Assembly (NCBI GenBank): GCA_022824395.1
Contig: JAJDZX010000030.1
Location: forward strand, 156,391 to 220,390
Source of the DNA: Alphaproteobacteria bacterium
Lineage (GTDB): Bacteria; Pseudomonadota; Alphaproteobacteria; TMED109
Reading direction: 5' to 3'
Length of the DNA: 64,000 nucleotides
Shown one piece after another: positions 46,164 through 54,942 of the stretch. Numbering within the stretch: position 1 is the stretch's first letter; every line of letters begins with the position of its first letter. Both the position numbers and the translations under genes were made by a program. The notes under the pieces were generated by a model. The model was not told the DNA's origin. It saw nothing but the letters and a program-made list of their open reading frames with translations, and ran no database searches.

Positions 46164-47648
46164 ATGCCGACGACGCAGAAACCGGACTGGGTGCTTCGGA
46201 ACGCAAGCGTCATCGACGGTACGGGAGCCCCGGCCCGCACCGCCGATATCGCCATCGCCGACGACCGGATCACGGCGGTCGGCGCCCTGACCGACGTCGC
46301 GGGAGCGTCGGAAGTGGATGTCGCCGGCCGGGCAGTGGCTCCCGGATTCATCGACGTCCATACCCATGACGACCGGGCGGTGCTGAGTGATCCGGACATG
46401 GCCTGCAAGGTGAGCCAAGGGGTCACCACCGTCGTCACCGGGAACTGCGGAATCAGCCTGGCACCACTCGAGACCGACGTCACTCCGCCACCGCCATCAG
46501 ACCTGATCGGCGACCGGCCCGAGCACTATTTCGCGCGGTTCGCCGACTACCTGGACGCGCTCGACCGCGAACCGCCCGCAGTCAATGTCGTGGCCCAGGT
46601 CGGCCACTCGACCCTGCGGATGGGGATCATGGACGGGCTGGACCGGGCGGCCACCCCGGGCGAGATCGTCGGGATGCGGGCCCGGCTCGAGGAGTCGCTG
46701 GAGGCCGGCGCCGTCGGCATGAGCACGGGGCTGTTCTATTCGCCCGCCAATGCGGCCCCGACGGACGAAGTCGTCGAACTCGCCGCGGCGCTGGAGCCGG
46801 CCGGCGCCATCCATTCCACCCACATGCGCGACGAGACCGAACACGTGCTCAAATCGCTCGACGAGACCTTCGAAATCGGCCGGCGGGCACGCGTGCCGGT
46901 GGTGATCTCCCACCACAAGTGCGCAGGGGCAACGAATCACGGGCGGACGCTCGAGAGTCTTCCCAAGATCGAGGCTGCCAGAGAGGCGCAGCCGGTTGCG
47001 CTCGACGTGTACCCGTACGTGGCGGGCTCCACGGTGTTGAACCCGCACCGCATGATGGATGCGAGCCGCGTGATCGTGACCTGGTCGAAGGCCCATCCGG
47101 AGGCGACGGGGCGCGACCTCTCGGAGATTGCCGCCTCGTGGGGGTGCAGTGAAGCCGCAGCGGCAGAGCGGCTGCAGCCGGCCGGCGCGATCTATTTCAT
47201 CATGGACGAAGCCGATGTGCGCCGCGTCCTCTCGTCGCCGTTCGCCATGATCGGCTCCGACGGCCTGCCGCATGACAGTCACCCGCATCCTCGCCTGTGG
47301 GGAACGTTCCCCCGCGTGCTCGGCCACTACGCGCGCGAGCTCGGCCTGTTCCCGCTGGAGGAGGCCGTGCGCCGCATGTCGGGCCTGTCCGCCGCCCAGT
47401 TCGGCCTGACTGACCGGGGGGTCTTGCGAGCGGGCGCGTACGCCGACCTCGTCGTGTTCGATCCGCAATCCGTGACCGACCGCTCGACGTGGGCCGAACC
47501 CACCCGGCCTGCGGCCGGAATCGACCTCGTCATGGTGAACGGCCGGGTGGTCTGGCGGGCGGGCGCCGGCACCGGCGCACGGCCCGGCCGGGCCCTCCGG
47601 CTTCAGGACCTGGGGCCGAAGGGGCGCGACCGCGAGGTCGCCGCATAG
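46164..47648 (+). CDS. N-acyl-D-amino-acid deacylase (amidohydrolase family)
   Basis: A 494-residue metal-dependent amidohydrolase that cuts N-acyl-D-amino acids. The barrel motifs are PGFIDVHTHDD near residue 65, TGNCGIS with the metal-bridging Cys, HSTHMRDE, ISHHKCAG and SDGLPHDSHPHPRLWG; the C-terminal FDPQSVTDRSTW closes the sandwich. The gene sits between a propeller protein gene and a peptide-binding protein gene, suggesting a scavenging route for D-peptides or acylated amino acids. Stop is 3 bp before the next ATG. Confidence 0.92.
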   Translation: MPTTQKPDWVLRNASVIDGTGAPARTADIAIADDRITAVGALTDVAGASEVDVAGRAVAPGFIDVHTHDDRAVLSDPDMACKVSQGVTTVVTGNCGISLAPLETDVTPPPPSDLIGDRPEHYFARFADYLDALDREPPAVNVVAQVGHSTLRMGIMDGLDRAATPGEIVGMRARLEESLEAGAVGMSTGLFYSPANAAPTDEVVELAAALEPAGAIHSTHMRDETEHVLKSLDETFEIGRRARVPVVISHHKCAGATNHGRTLESLPKIEAAREAQPVALDVYPYVAGSTVLNPHRMMDASRVIVTWSKAHPEATGRDLSEIAASWGCSEAAAAERLQPAGAIYFIMDEADVRRVLSSPFAMIGSDGLPHDSHPHPRLWGTFPRVLGHYARELGLFPLEEAVRRMSGLSAAQFGLTDRGVLRAGAYADLVVFDPQSVTDRSTWAEPTRPAAGIDLVMVNGRVVWRAGAGTGARPGRALRLQDLGPKGRDREVAA

Positions 47649-47651
47649 GCG

Positions 47652-49277
47652 ATGGCTGGCACGGGCTGCAGGCGGATGGCGCCGCGTCGAACCGGGCGCG
47701 CCGTGTCGCGCGGCCTCGTTTCCGGCCTCGCGCTGCTCGCGGCGTCGCTGGCGCTCCCCGCCCAATCCGAATCGATCCTGCGAATCGTCCCGCATGCCGA
47801 CCTGAAGAACATTGATCCGATCTGGACAACGGCGTACATCACGCGCAACCACGGATACATGGTCTACGACACCCTGTTCGCACTGGACGAGAACCTGGAA
47901 GTCCAGCCGCAGATGGTGGACCACTGGTCGGTCAGTGAGGACGGCCTGACCTGGCGCTTCGTGCTCCGCGACGGGCTGCGGTGGCATGACGGCGCGCCGG
48001 TGACGGCAGCCGACTGCGTCGCCTCGATCGGGCGATGGAGCGCGCGCGACGGCATGGGCCAGAAGCTTGCCGACGCGACCCGGGAGCTGCGCGTCATCGA
48101 CGCCAGGACCTTCGAACTGGAGCTGGCCGCACCGTACGGACTGGTGCTCGAATCACTCGGAAAGATCAGCTCCAACGTCCCGTTCATCATGCCGGAGCGT
48201 CACGCCTCGATGGACCCGTTCGAGCAGGTCCCGGACGCCCTGGGCTCGGGCCCGTTCATCTTCGTGAAGGACGAGTGGGTCCCGGGAGCGAAGGTGGTCT
48301 ATGTCCGCAACCCGGACTACGTGCCCCGCGCCGAGCCCTCGAGCTTCGCGGCAGGCGCCAAGATGGCCAAGGTCGATCGGGTCGAGTGGCACTACATCCC
48401 GGATTCGGCGACGGCGATGAACGCGCTGATGGCGGGCGAGGTCGACTATTTCGAGTTGCCGCCGCACGACCTCCTGCCAATCCTGGAGGCGGCACCGGGG
48501 GTCATCGTCGAGAATCTCGATCCGCTCGGGGTCCAGGGCTGGCTGCGGATGAACCATCTCCACCCGCCCTTCGACGATCCGCGCGTGCGAGAGGCCGTCC
48601 TCTGGCTCATCGACCAGGAGCACTACATGCGCGCGGCCGTCGGCAACCCGGCCTACTACCGCACCTGCCCGGCCGTGCTGGCGTGCGGCACGCCCTATGA
48701 ATCCACGGCGGGGAGCGAAGCGCTCGCGGGGCACGACGTCGAGAAGGCCAAGGCGCTGCTGGCGGCCGCCGGCTACGACGGACGGCCGGTGACCATGCTG
48801 CAGCCCACCGATATCGCCATCCTCAACAGCGCGTCGCTGGTCACCGCCCAGGCGCTGCGCGACGCCGGCTTCGTGGTCGAACTGCAGGCGATGGACTGGA
48901 GCACGCTGACTTCCAGGCGACCCATCACGGACCCGCCGTCGGAAGGTGGCTGGAACCTGTTCCACACCTGGGCGCTCGCGGTGGACGTGGCCAACCCGGT
49001 GGCCAACATCGCGATCTCGGGAGGGTGCCGTGAACAGGCCTGGTTCGGCTGGCCATGCGACGAGGAGATCGAGCAGTTGCGCGACGCGTTCGCCCGCACG
49101 CCCGACGCCCAGAACCGCCACGACCTCGCCGAGCGCATCCAGACGCGCGCCCTGGAGATCGTGACCCACGGCCTCTACGGCCAGTGGTCGAACCCGGTCG
49201 CCTACCGCGATTCGCTGCGGGGACTGATCAAGTCGCCGGTGCAGTTCTTCTGGAACATCGAGAAAACGGATCGCTGA
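47652..49277 (+). CDS. ABC transporter substrate-binding protein (family 5, dipeptide/oligopeptide type)
   Basis: A 541-residue periplasmic binding protein. The N-terminal signal peptide spans residues 1-41 (LVSGLALLAASLALPAQ). The DppA/OppA fold has GYMVYDTLFALDENLEVQPQMVDHWSVSEDGLTWRFVLRDGLRWHDGAPV and DPLGVQGWLRMNHLHPPFDDPRVREAVLWLID. No permease or ATPase genes are adjacent, so it must use a transporter elsewhere. Placed after the D-aminoacylase gene, it probably delivers its substrate or product peptides. Confidence 0.93.
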   Translation: MAGTGCRRMAPRRTGRAVSRGLVSGLALLAASLALPAQSESILRIVPHADLKNIDPIWTTAYITRNHGYMVYDTLFALDENLEVQPQMVDHWSVSEDGLTWRFVLRDGLRWHDGAPVTAADCVASIGRWSARDGMGQKLADATRELRVIDARTFELELAAPYGLVLESLGKISSNVPFIMPERHASMDPFEQVPDALGSGPFIFVKDEWVPGAKVVYVRNPDYVPRAEPSSFAAGAKMAKVDRVEWHYIPDSATAMNALMAGEVDYFELPPHDLLPILEAAPGVIVENLDPLGVQGWLRMNHLHPPFDDPRVREAVLWLIDQEHYMRAAVGNPAYYRTCPAVLACGTPYESTAGSEALAGHDVEKAKALLAAAGYDGRPVTMLQPTDIAILNSASLVTAQALRDAGFVVELQAMDWSTLTSRRPITDPPSEGGWNLFHTWALAVDVANPVANIAISGGCREQAWFGWPCDEEIEQLRDAFARTPDAQNRHDLAERIQTRALEIVTHGLYGQWSNPVAYRDSLRGLIKSPVQFFWNIEKTDR

Positions 49278-49406
49278 CCCGACGCCCGTGCCGGCAGGCC
49301 GCCCGGGCGCGAGCCCTGCACTCGCATTCGCTTGAGAGCGGTTTGCGTCGCGCCCCCGTCGTGCTATTTGAGCCGGGCGCTCGGCATCCAGTCCGGTGAC
49401 GGCCTC

Positions 49407-49880
49407 ATGAAGCCCGCAATCCTGCTCCTCGCCATCCTCGCGCTTGATCCAATGCTGATCGTCCCGGCGGCACGGGCCCAGGAAGAAGGCCCGGTCTGGG
49501 GCAGCATCGCCGCCAGTCGTGCGCACCTGAGGGCGGGACCGGGCAGGCGGTTTCCGATCGAATGGGTGTACACGGCGCCGAACCTGCCGGTGCGGATCAC
49601 CGATCGCTACGACAACTGGCGCGAAGTCACCACGCCGAGCGGCGAGTCGGGCTGGATGCACCACAGCCTGCTCTCGGCTTGGCGGACGGCGCTGGTCCGG
49701 CAGAACACGACGCTGCGCCGCCGCGCGACCGGGGATTCGCCGGCCCGGGCCGAGGTGATGGCCGGTGCCGTGGTCCATCTCCTGGACGCCTGCGCCCCGG
49801 ACTGGTGTCGCGTTACGGCCGGAGAATGGAAGGGCTACATCGCCCGCTCAGCCCTCTGGGGCCCTACGGATCCGGAGTGA
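49407..49880 (+). CDS. Periplasmic SH3 domain protein
   Basis: A 157-residue exported protein: a signal peptide spans residues 1-24 (LLLAILALDPMLIVPAARA) and two bacterial SH3 domains follow (about 28-90, SRAHLRAGPGRRFPIEWVY; and 95-155, NTTLRRRATGDSP). Bacterial SH3 domains often bind peptidoglycan or peptides, so a wall-associated or enzyme-targeting role is likely. It is an alphaproteobacteria-common family. Confidence 0.88.
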   Translation: MKPAILLLAILALDPMLIVPAARAQEEGPVWGSIAASRAHLRAGPGRRFPIEWVYTAPNLPVRITDRYDNWREVTTPSGESGWMHHSLLSAWRTALVRQNTTLRRRATGDSPARAEVMAGAVVHLLDACAPDWCRVTAGEWKGYIARSALWGPTDPE

Positions 49881-50096
49881 AATCAGCGGCGGGGGCAGCG
49901 AGCGTCGCTTCGGGCAGCACGGCCATGTGATGATCCGCGGCGTGCCCGATTTCGATGATGACGCGGGCGCAGGCTGCCGAGAACGTCGCGATCGCCCCCC
50001 AGGAGTCCTGTCGGATTCCGCCGGCTGGCGGGGATGCAAATTCCGCCCGCGCAGATGTCAATTGTCCTGGAATTTTTGCAAACAACAGCCTGCCGG

Positions 50097-50525
50097 CTAG
50101 CTCGGATCGCGGTCCTCCTCCAGATGCACCAAGACGTGTACCGTGGCGACCCGCGTTCCCGCCGGTGCCGCGGGGAGTCCGGTCACGCGGACCCCTGCCT
50201 CCGGAATGTCTTCGAGTTCACCGGTGCCCGGGCGCAGGAAATGATGATGGGGTTCGGTGTTGGTGTCGAACCAGGTGCAGGCCGAATCGACGGTGGTCTC
50301 ACGGAGCAGACCGGCCCGGGCAAAGCAGTGCAGGGTGTTGTACACAGTGCCGGTCGCGACCGGTGAGCCCGCCTGCTCGGCTTCGTGCCGCAACTCTTCG
50401 GCAGTCACGTGCCGGTTGCCGCCGGCAAACAGCATCCGAGCCAACTGCAGACGTTGGCGAGTCAACCGGACACCCGCCGCGCGCAGGCGTTGGCGCAGGT
50501 CGGCATCGCTCGGCGATCGCGACAT
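50097..50525 (-). CDS. irr: Irr family iron-responsive regulator (Fur superfamily)
   Basis: A 142-residue Fur-family protein. The winged HTH region includes LTRQRLQLARMLF and the VATGTVYNTLHCF recognition helix. The three-histidine run in EPHHHFL matches the heme-binding HHH motif of Irr, and the N-terminal Cys-based heme motif of rhizobial Irr is absent. In Alphaproteobacteria Irr senses heme status and represses heme synthesis genes or activates iron uptake under low iron. ATG 50525 is used; longer in-frame upstream sequence lies in the divergent MFS gene region and is rejected. Confidence 0.9.
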   Translation of the reverse strand: MSRSPSDADLRQRLRAAGVRLTRQRLQLARMLFAGGNRHVTAEELRHEAEQAGSPVATGTVYNTLHCFARAGLLRETTVDSACTWFDTNTEPHHHFLRPGTGELEDIPEAGVRVTGLPAAPAGTRVATVHVLVHLEEDRDPS

Positions 50526-50648
50526 GGCGGACTCCCGGCCGCGCTCCGCGCGGCACTGCCCCGTCTCCCCGAGCGGGAACGTGCCGCAAGGATACCAGCT
50601 AGGGTGACATCCGTTCCCGACCCAGACCCGAAACCCGGAAGCCAGCCC

Positions 50649-51944
50649 GTGCCACTCACCCGCCCCCTCGCGTCGCGCTCTGGCATCGCCGGCTGGTGCC
50701 TGTACGACTGGGCCAATTCGCCGTTCGCCGCGATCGTGCTGACGTTCGTCATCCCGGCCTACTTCGCCAGCGCGGTCCTCGCGGACGACAGCGCCGCCCA
50801 GGCCGACTGGGGCTTCATGGTCGGGACCGCCTCGATCGTGGTTGCCGTCCTCAGCCCCATCCTCGGCGCCGTCGCCGACCGGACAGGTCGACGCAAGGCC
50901 TGGATCGCCGGCAGCGCCGTTGTCATGGTCCTGGCCACCGGACTCCTGTGGTGGGGGGAGCCCGGCCCGCACTCGGCCACCTGGATACTGTGGTGGTCGG
51001 GCGTCGGCGTGGTGGCCTTCGAACTCGGGCTGGTGTTCTACAACGCGCTGCTGCCCGGCCTCGGACCCCGGGATCGGCTCGGCCGGATCTCCGGCACTGC
51101 CTGGGCCACGGGCTATCTGGGCGGCATGGCCTGCCTGGTGCTGGCGCTCTTCGGGATCGTGCTGGCGGACCCGCCGCCATTCGGCCTCGACCCCGACCAG
51201 GGCGAACATGTCCGCATCACGGGGCCGCTCGTCGCGATCTGGATGGCGCTCTTCTCGCTCCCGCTCTTCCTCTGGACCCGCGACATCCCGACCCGCCGCA
51301 TGCCGGCGCCCGCCGCCGTGCAAGCGGGTATCAGAAAGCTCTACCGGGATCTCGTGGGCATGCTCGCGGATCCGGAGCGGCGTATCGTCGGACGCTATCT
51401 GGTGGCCCGCATGATCTACACCGACGGCATCAATACCGTATTCGCGTTCGGGGGCATCTACGCCGCAGCCGTCATCGGGATGACGGTCAGCGAAGTCATT
51501 CAGTTCGCCATCATCATCAATATCACCGCCGGCATCGGGGCCTTCGTGTTCGGTCGGGTGGACGACCGGCTGGGCGCGAAACCGACGATCCTGATCGGGC
51601 TCGTGGCGATCACCGTCCTCAGTACCTGCATGCTGTTCATCAACACGCAGATCGTGTTCCTGGTCGTCGGTGCCGTCCTCGGCATCTTCTTCGGTCCCGT
51701 CCAGTCAGCCAGCCGATCCCTGATGGCACGCCTTACGCCCGCCGGCGAGGAGGCCGAGGCCTTCGGCCTCTACGCGCTTTCCGGAAAGGTCACCGCATTC
51801 GTCGGGCCCTGGCTGGTGGGCGCAGCCACCCTCGCCACGGGCAGCGAGCGGTGGGGCCTTGCGACCGTCCTGCCGTTCCTGGTCGTTGGCGCCCTCCTGC
51901 TGCTGCGGGTGCCGGACCCGTCGCGGCGTCCGTCGCCCGCCTGA
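50649..51944 (+). CDS. MFS transporter, UMF1/BtlA family
   Basis: A 431-residue membrane transporter with about 11-12 helices. The UMF1 signature GWCLYDWANSPFAAIVLTFVIPAYF is at residues 14-38, and ASRSLMARLTPAGEEAEAFGLYALSGKVTAFVGPWLVG near the end is typical. Homologues are thought to move peptides or organic compounds; the substrate is unknown. The start is GTG at 50649 with a GGAAG site; an in-frame GTG at 50604 would add 15 residues. It diverges from irr, sharing the intergenic region. Confidence 0.92.
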   Translation: MPLTRPLASRSGIAGWCLYDWANSPFAAIVLTFVIPAYFASAVLADDSAAQADWGFMVGTASIVVAVLSPILGAVADRTGRRKAWIAGSAVVMVLATGLLWWGEPGPHSATWILWWSGVGVVAFELGLVFYNALLPGLGPRDRLGRISGTAWATGYLGGMACLVLALFGIVLADPPPFGLDPDQGEHVRITGPLVAIWMALFSLPLFLWTRDIPTRRMPAPAAVQAGIRKLYRDLVGMLADPERRIVGRYLVARMIYTDGINTVFAFGGIYAAAVIGMTVSEVIQFAIIINITAGIGAFVFGRVDDRLGAKPTILIGLVAITVLSTCMLFINTQIVFLVVGAVLGIFFGPVQSASRSLMARLTPAGEEAEAFGLYALSGKVTAFVGPWLVGAATLATGSERWGLATVLPFLVVGALLLLRVPDPSRRPSPA

Positions 51945-52521
51945 CCACCAGGCCCGTCACACCGGCGTGCCCGGCCTGCTGCCGGATGACGCATCGTTGG
52001 CACCACGCCCAGCGCCGCCCGACCAGGGCGCCGCGCTGCCCAGCTGGCGCCGTCCAGACCGCGGAGCTTCTCATGCGGAACGGGCCGGTGGAACCGGAGC
52101 CCGGTCTGGGGCCGGTGCGAGGTCAGATTTGCGGACTGTCCGTATTGGGCGGTTTACCAGGAAAGAGATCACAAACAATTGTCTGGGCGCGCTTATATGC
52201 CTAATGCGAAATGAAACTTAATTCCGGCAAGGACTCTTAATCCATGATATAAAGTTATGAGGTTGTACAGTACATGTTATGATCAATGTACATTCGAACG
52301 GTCCAGGTCGGCGACTGAACCGTGCAATTGAGTGCTCCGCCTGCAAGCACAAGGCTAGCCGTTTTCCGTCAGAGGCAGCCTAACATTCGGAATTTACCGG
52401 GTTTCTCTCTCATATTTGGTCGCGTTTTCTCGTAAGAATTCGCACTGATGTCGTCTTGGATAGTAAATTAAATAACAGAAGTTATTGTCAAAGGATGTTA
52501 TTCCGCTTACTTGTGGCAGTA
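51945..52521. other. AT-rich leader of the fused HTH gene
   Basis: These 577 bp become markedly AT-rich after about 52130. TGTACA occurs at 52264-52269 and 52287-52292 (23 bp apart) with TACATG between them, a candidate regulator site. An ATG at 52495 and a TTG at 52456 are alternative starts of the next gene. No other gene is supported. The composition contrast suggests acquired sequence. Confidence 0.5.
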
Positions 52522-53187
52522 ATGAATTGGGAGAGAACACTCCGCTTCGCTATCGACGCATTCATCCGACGACGCGGCATGACCCGTACTGCGTTTGGCG
52601 AGGCAGCGCTTGGCGATCCATCGTTCGTCGCGAGCCTCGCACTCGGACGGTCTCCGCAGCTCAACACCGCTGACCGGGTGCTGGATTTTATGGGGCTCGA
52701 GCCTATGGGCCCTGTGTTCCGGCGCGAAGTCGAAGCCTTTCTCGCGGTGACCCGGGTCAAGTCGTCGGAGTTTGGTCGTGGCGTCACCGGTAGTCCTTCC
52801 TTCGTCACTCAACTGCGCCATGGCGCGTCGCCCCGTCTTTCCACGGTCGACAAGGCGCGCGCGTGGATGAGGAAGCACTCGAGCGAGGCGGAATGGCGGG
52901 CGGTCCGCGCGGCACTGTCCGGACATGAAGCGCAGCCTCAGGGAAACGGCAATGGAGATCACGCCATGGCGGATAACTCCCACCACTACATGAACACGCG
53001 AGAGGTGGCGGCCCTGCTGGGCCTGTCCCCGCGCACGCTGGATCGCTACCGGGTGAGCGGCGACGGCCCGGCATTCCACAAGTTCGGCAACCGGGTGCGC
53101 TACTTGCGCGCCGACGTTGAAGCCTGGGCGTCCAAGCGTCGGCGACAGTCGACCTCTGACGACGGCTTCTCCCAGGACGCTCCGTGA
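52522..53187 (+). CDS. Fused regulator: duplicated FGxxxxGxPSFV domain plus excisionase-type HTH
   Basis: A 221-residue DNA-binding protein. Residues 7-57 and 66-116 are two gapless 51-residue copies sharing FG, GxPSFV, L..G.SP.L.T.D and a final M. A linker with HEAQPQGNGNGDHA follows. Residues 157-207 are a MerR/excisionase-type HTH: NTREVAALLGLSPRTLDRYRVSG, a GNRVRYLRADVEAWA wing and a basic RRRQSTSDDG tail. This latter domain is common in small regulators of alphaproteobacterial integrative elements, but no mobility genes are adjacent. ATG 52522 is preferred; starts at 52495 and 52456 add Leu-rich codons uncommon here. Function inferred: transcription or element control. Confidence 0.75.
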   Translation: MNWERTLRFAIDAFIRRRGMTRTAFGEAALGDPSFVASLALGRSPQLNTADRVLDFMGLEPMGPVFRREVEAFLAVTRVKSSEFGRGVTGSPSFVTQLRHGASPRLSTVDKARAWMRKHSSEAEWRAVRAALSGHEAQPQGNGNGDHAMADNSHHYMNTREVAALLGLSPRTLDRYRVSGDGPAFHKFGNRVRYLRADVEAWASKRRRQSTSDDGFSQDAP

Positions 53188-53492
53188 TCGCCGCCGCGGT
53201 CTGCCGGGCCCGTTGGGCAGCTGGATGCCCTGACGACCCGCGCGCCAGCTGATCACGTCCGCACCGCACATCCGGCAACCCGAGACACTTATTCGGGGCT
53301 CCAGCTCCGCCGGACCGCGAGGCATGGCCGCTTTGACCGGCGCACCGCGTCCGCCGCTACCCGGCTGACCGTTCGCTCGACTCCGTCCCTCCAGGCAGAC
53401 ATTGCCCCGCGCTGTCGCTGAACCTTCCCGGCAGCCCCGGTCCCCCCTGCGCGCACCGGCCGGCTGCGCCGGGTCGCGACGACACCCGCCCG
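53188..53492. other. Short gap after the fused HTH gene
   Basis: No ORF with a ribosome binding site. On the minus strand a CRMCGADVISWR-like peptide within about 53200-53290 has a C-x2-C that hints at a zinc-ribbon fragment, but no start codon or complete domain can be made out, so it is not called. Confidence 0.4.
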
Positions 53493-54809
53493 TCAACCAC
53501 GCAGGCTCCGCTCCAGGGCCGGGTATGCCGCGCCAAGGGTCACCGCACGCGCCACCATGAACACCAGGTAGGACGCCCACAGCCCGTGGTTCGCGTAGAG
53601 CGGCACCAGGATTGCCATTGCCGCAAAGAACGTGGCCCCGCTGATCGCCATGGCCACCAGCATGGCCCGGGTGCGAGTCGCGCCGATGAAGATGCCATCC
53701 AACTGGAAACCCCAGACCGAAATCACCGGCAGCACGATCGACCACACCAGATACGTGCTCACCATCTGCCGGACTTCCGGCAGGTCCGAAATCAGGGCCA
53801 CGATCTGATTTCCGAAGAGGGCGTACGCCGCCACGTAGCCTCCCGAGACGATCACCGCCCAGCGGCTGGTCGCGGCCACCGCCGCACGGAACGCGCGCCG
53901 GTCCCGCCGCCCCACCGCGCCTCCCACCAGCGCCTCGGCGGCATGCGCGAAGCCGTCGAGTCCGTACGCGACGAAGGTCTGGAGCAGCATCAGGATGCCG
54001 TTCGCCGCCAAGACCAGTTCGCCCATGCGGGCGCCGACGGCCGTGAACGAGGTGATCGAGCCAACCGCAATGAGGGTACGGAGGAAAATGTCGGTGTTGA
54101 CCGAGGCGATTCGTCGAAAGGCCTGCAGGTCCCGCACGGCCGCCAGCCGGAAGGGAGCGCCGCGTCTGGCCGCGATCCGCGCTGTCAGGACAAGACCGAT
54201 GCCGGAGCCGGTCACCTCGGCCATCACCGAGGCCCATGCGACGCCGACCAATCCCCATCCCATGACGACCCCCAGCAACAGGTCCAGCGCCACGTTGAGA
54301 AGGTTGATGAACACCTGGAGCGCCAGCACGAGATCCGCCCGCTGACCTCCGAGGAGCCAGCCCATGGCTACGAAGTTCACGAGCGTCGCGGGGGCCGACC
54401 AGATGCGGATGCCGATGTAGGTGTCGGCCAGCGGCGCCACCGCCTCCGACGGCCCGACGATCAGGAGGCCCACCCATCGGATGGGCACTGCAAGGATCAA
54501 CATCGTGCACCCGATCACGATGGCCATTGCGTAGGCGCGTACCGCGGCACCGGCCAGACCTTCCGAATCGCCTGCACCGTGCGCCTGGGCGGCAAACCCC
54601 GTCGTTCCCATGCGCACGAAGGCGAAGGCCCAGAACAGGAAAGAGAACACCGTGGCGCCCACTGCCACCGCGCCGATGTCCGCGACACTGATCCGGCCCA
54701 CGACCGCGGTGTCGACCATGCCGACCAGGGGCACGGTCAGATTGGACAGCGTCATGGGCAGGGCCAGGCGCCACATCGGCAGGTCCCGCGGCCCCGGCCG
54801 GGACGTCAT
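53493..54809 (-). CDS. MATE family efflux transporter (DinF-type)
   Basis: A 438-residue, 12-helix multidrug exporter. It has the two-fold MATE layout: LALPMTLSNLTVPLVGMVDTAVVGR in the first half, and QTFVAYGLDGFAHAAEALVGGAVGRRD in the second. The DGFAHAAEAL motif resembles DinF. The start at ATG 54809 follows the PRGRAP leader of a longer frame; MTSRPGPRDLPMWRLALP is the usual N-terminus. It likely exports cationic drugs using Na+ or H+. Terminates 305 bp from the HTH gene. Confidence 0.93.
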   Translation of the reverse strand: MTSRPGPRDLPMWRLALPMTLSNLTVPLVGMVDTAVVGRISVADIGAVAVGATVFSFLFWAFAFVRMGTTGFAAQAHGAGDSEGLAGAAVRAYAMAIVIGCTMLILAVPIRWVGLLIVGPSEAVAPLADTYIGIRIWSAPATLVNFVAMGWLLGGQRADLVLALQVFINLLNVALDLLLGVVMGWGLVGVAWASVMAEVTGSGIGLVLTARIAARRGAPFRLAAVRDLQAFRRIASVNTDIFLRTLIAVGSITSFTAVGARMGELVLAANGILMLLQTFVAYGLDGFAHAAEALVGGAVGRRDRRAFRAAVAATSRWAVIVSGGYVAAYALFGNQIVALISDLPEVRQMVSTYLVWSIVLPVISVWGFQLDGIFIGATRTRAMLVAMAISGATFFAAMAILVPLYANHGLWASYLVFMVARAVTLGAAYPALERSLRG

Positions 54810-54942
54810 CGGGGCCCGTCCGCGCGGATGCACCAATCGGTCAGTGGCCGTGCGCCGAGCACTTCAGGGCCTTGCACATGGCGCCAACCGGCGCGGGCCT
54901 TCCGACTCCCGGGTCAAGCGGCCGGGCCGCTGGCAGCGAGGC

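Noticed and set aside
48153..49778. 541-residue frame antisense to the peptide-binding protein gene
   Set aside because: Shadow; the sense frame has a signal peptide and family fold.
53200..53290. Minus-strand peptide with CRMCGADVISWR
   Set aside because: Only one C-x2-C pair and no complete domain or start; could be chance.
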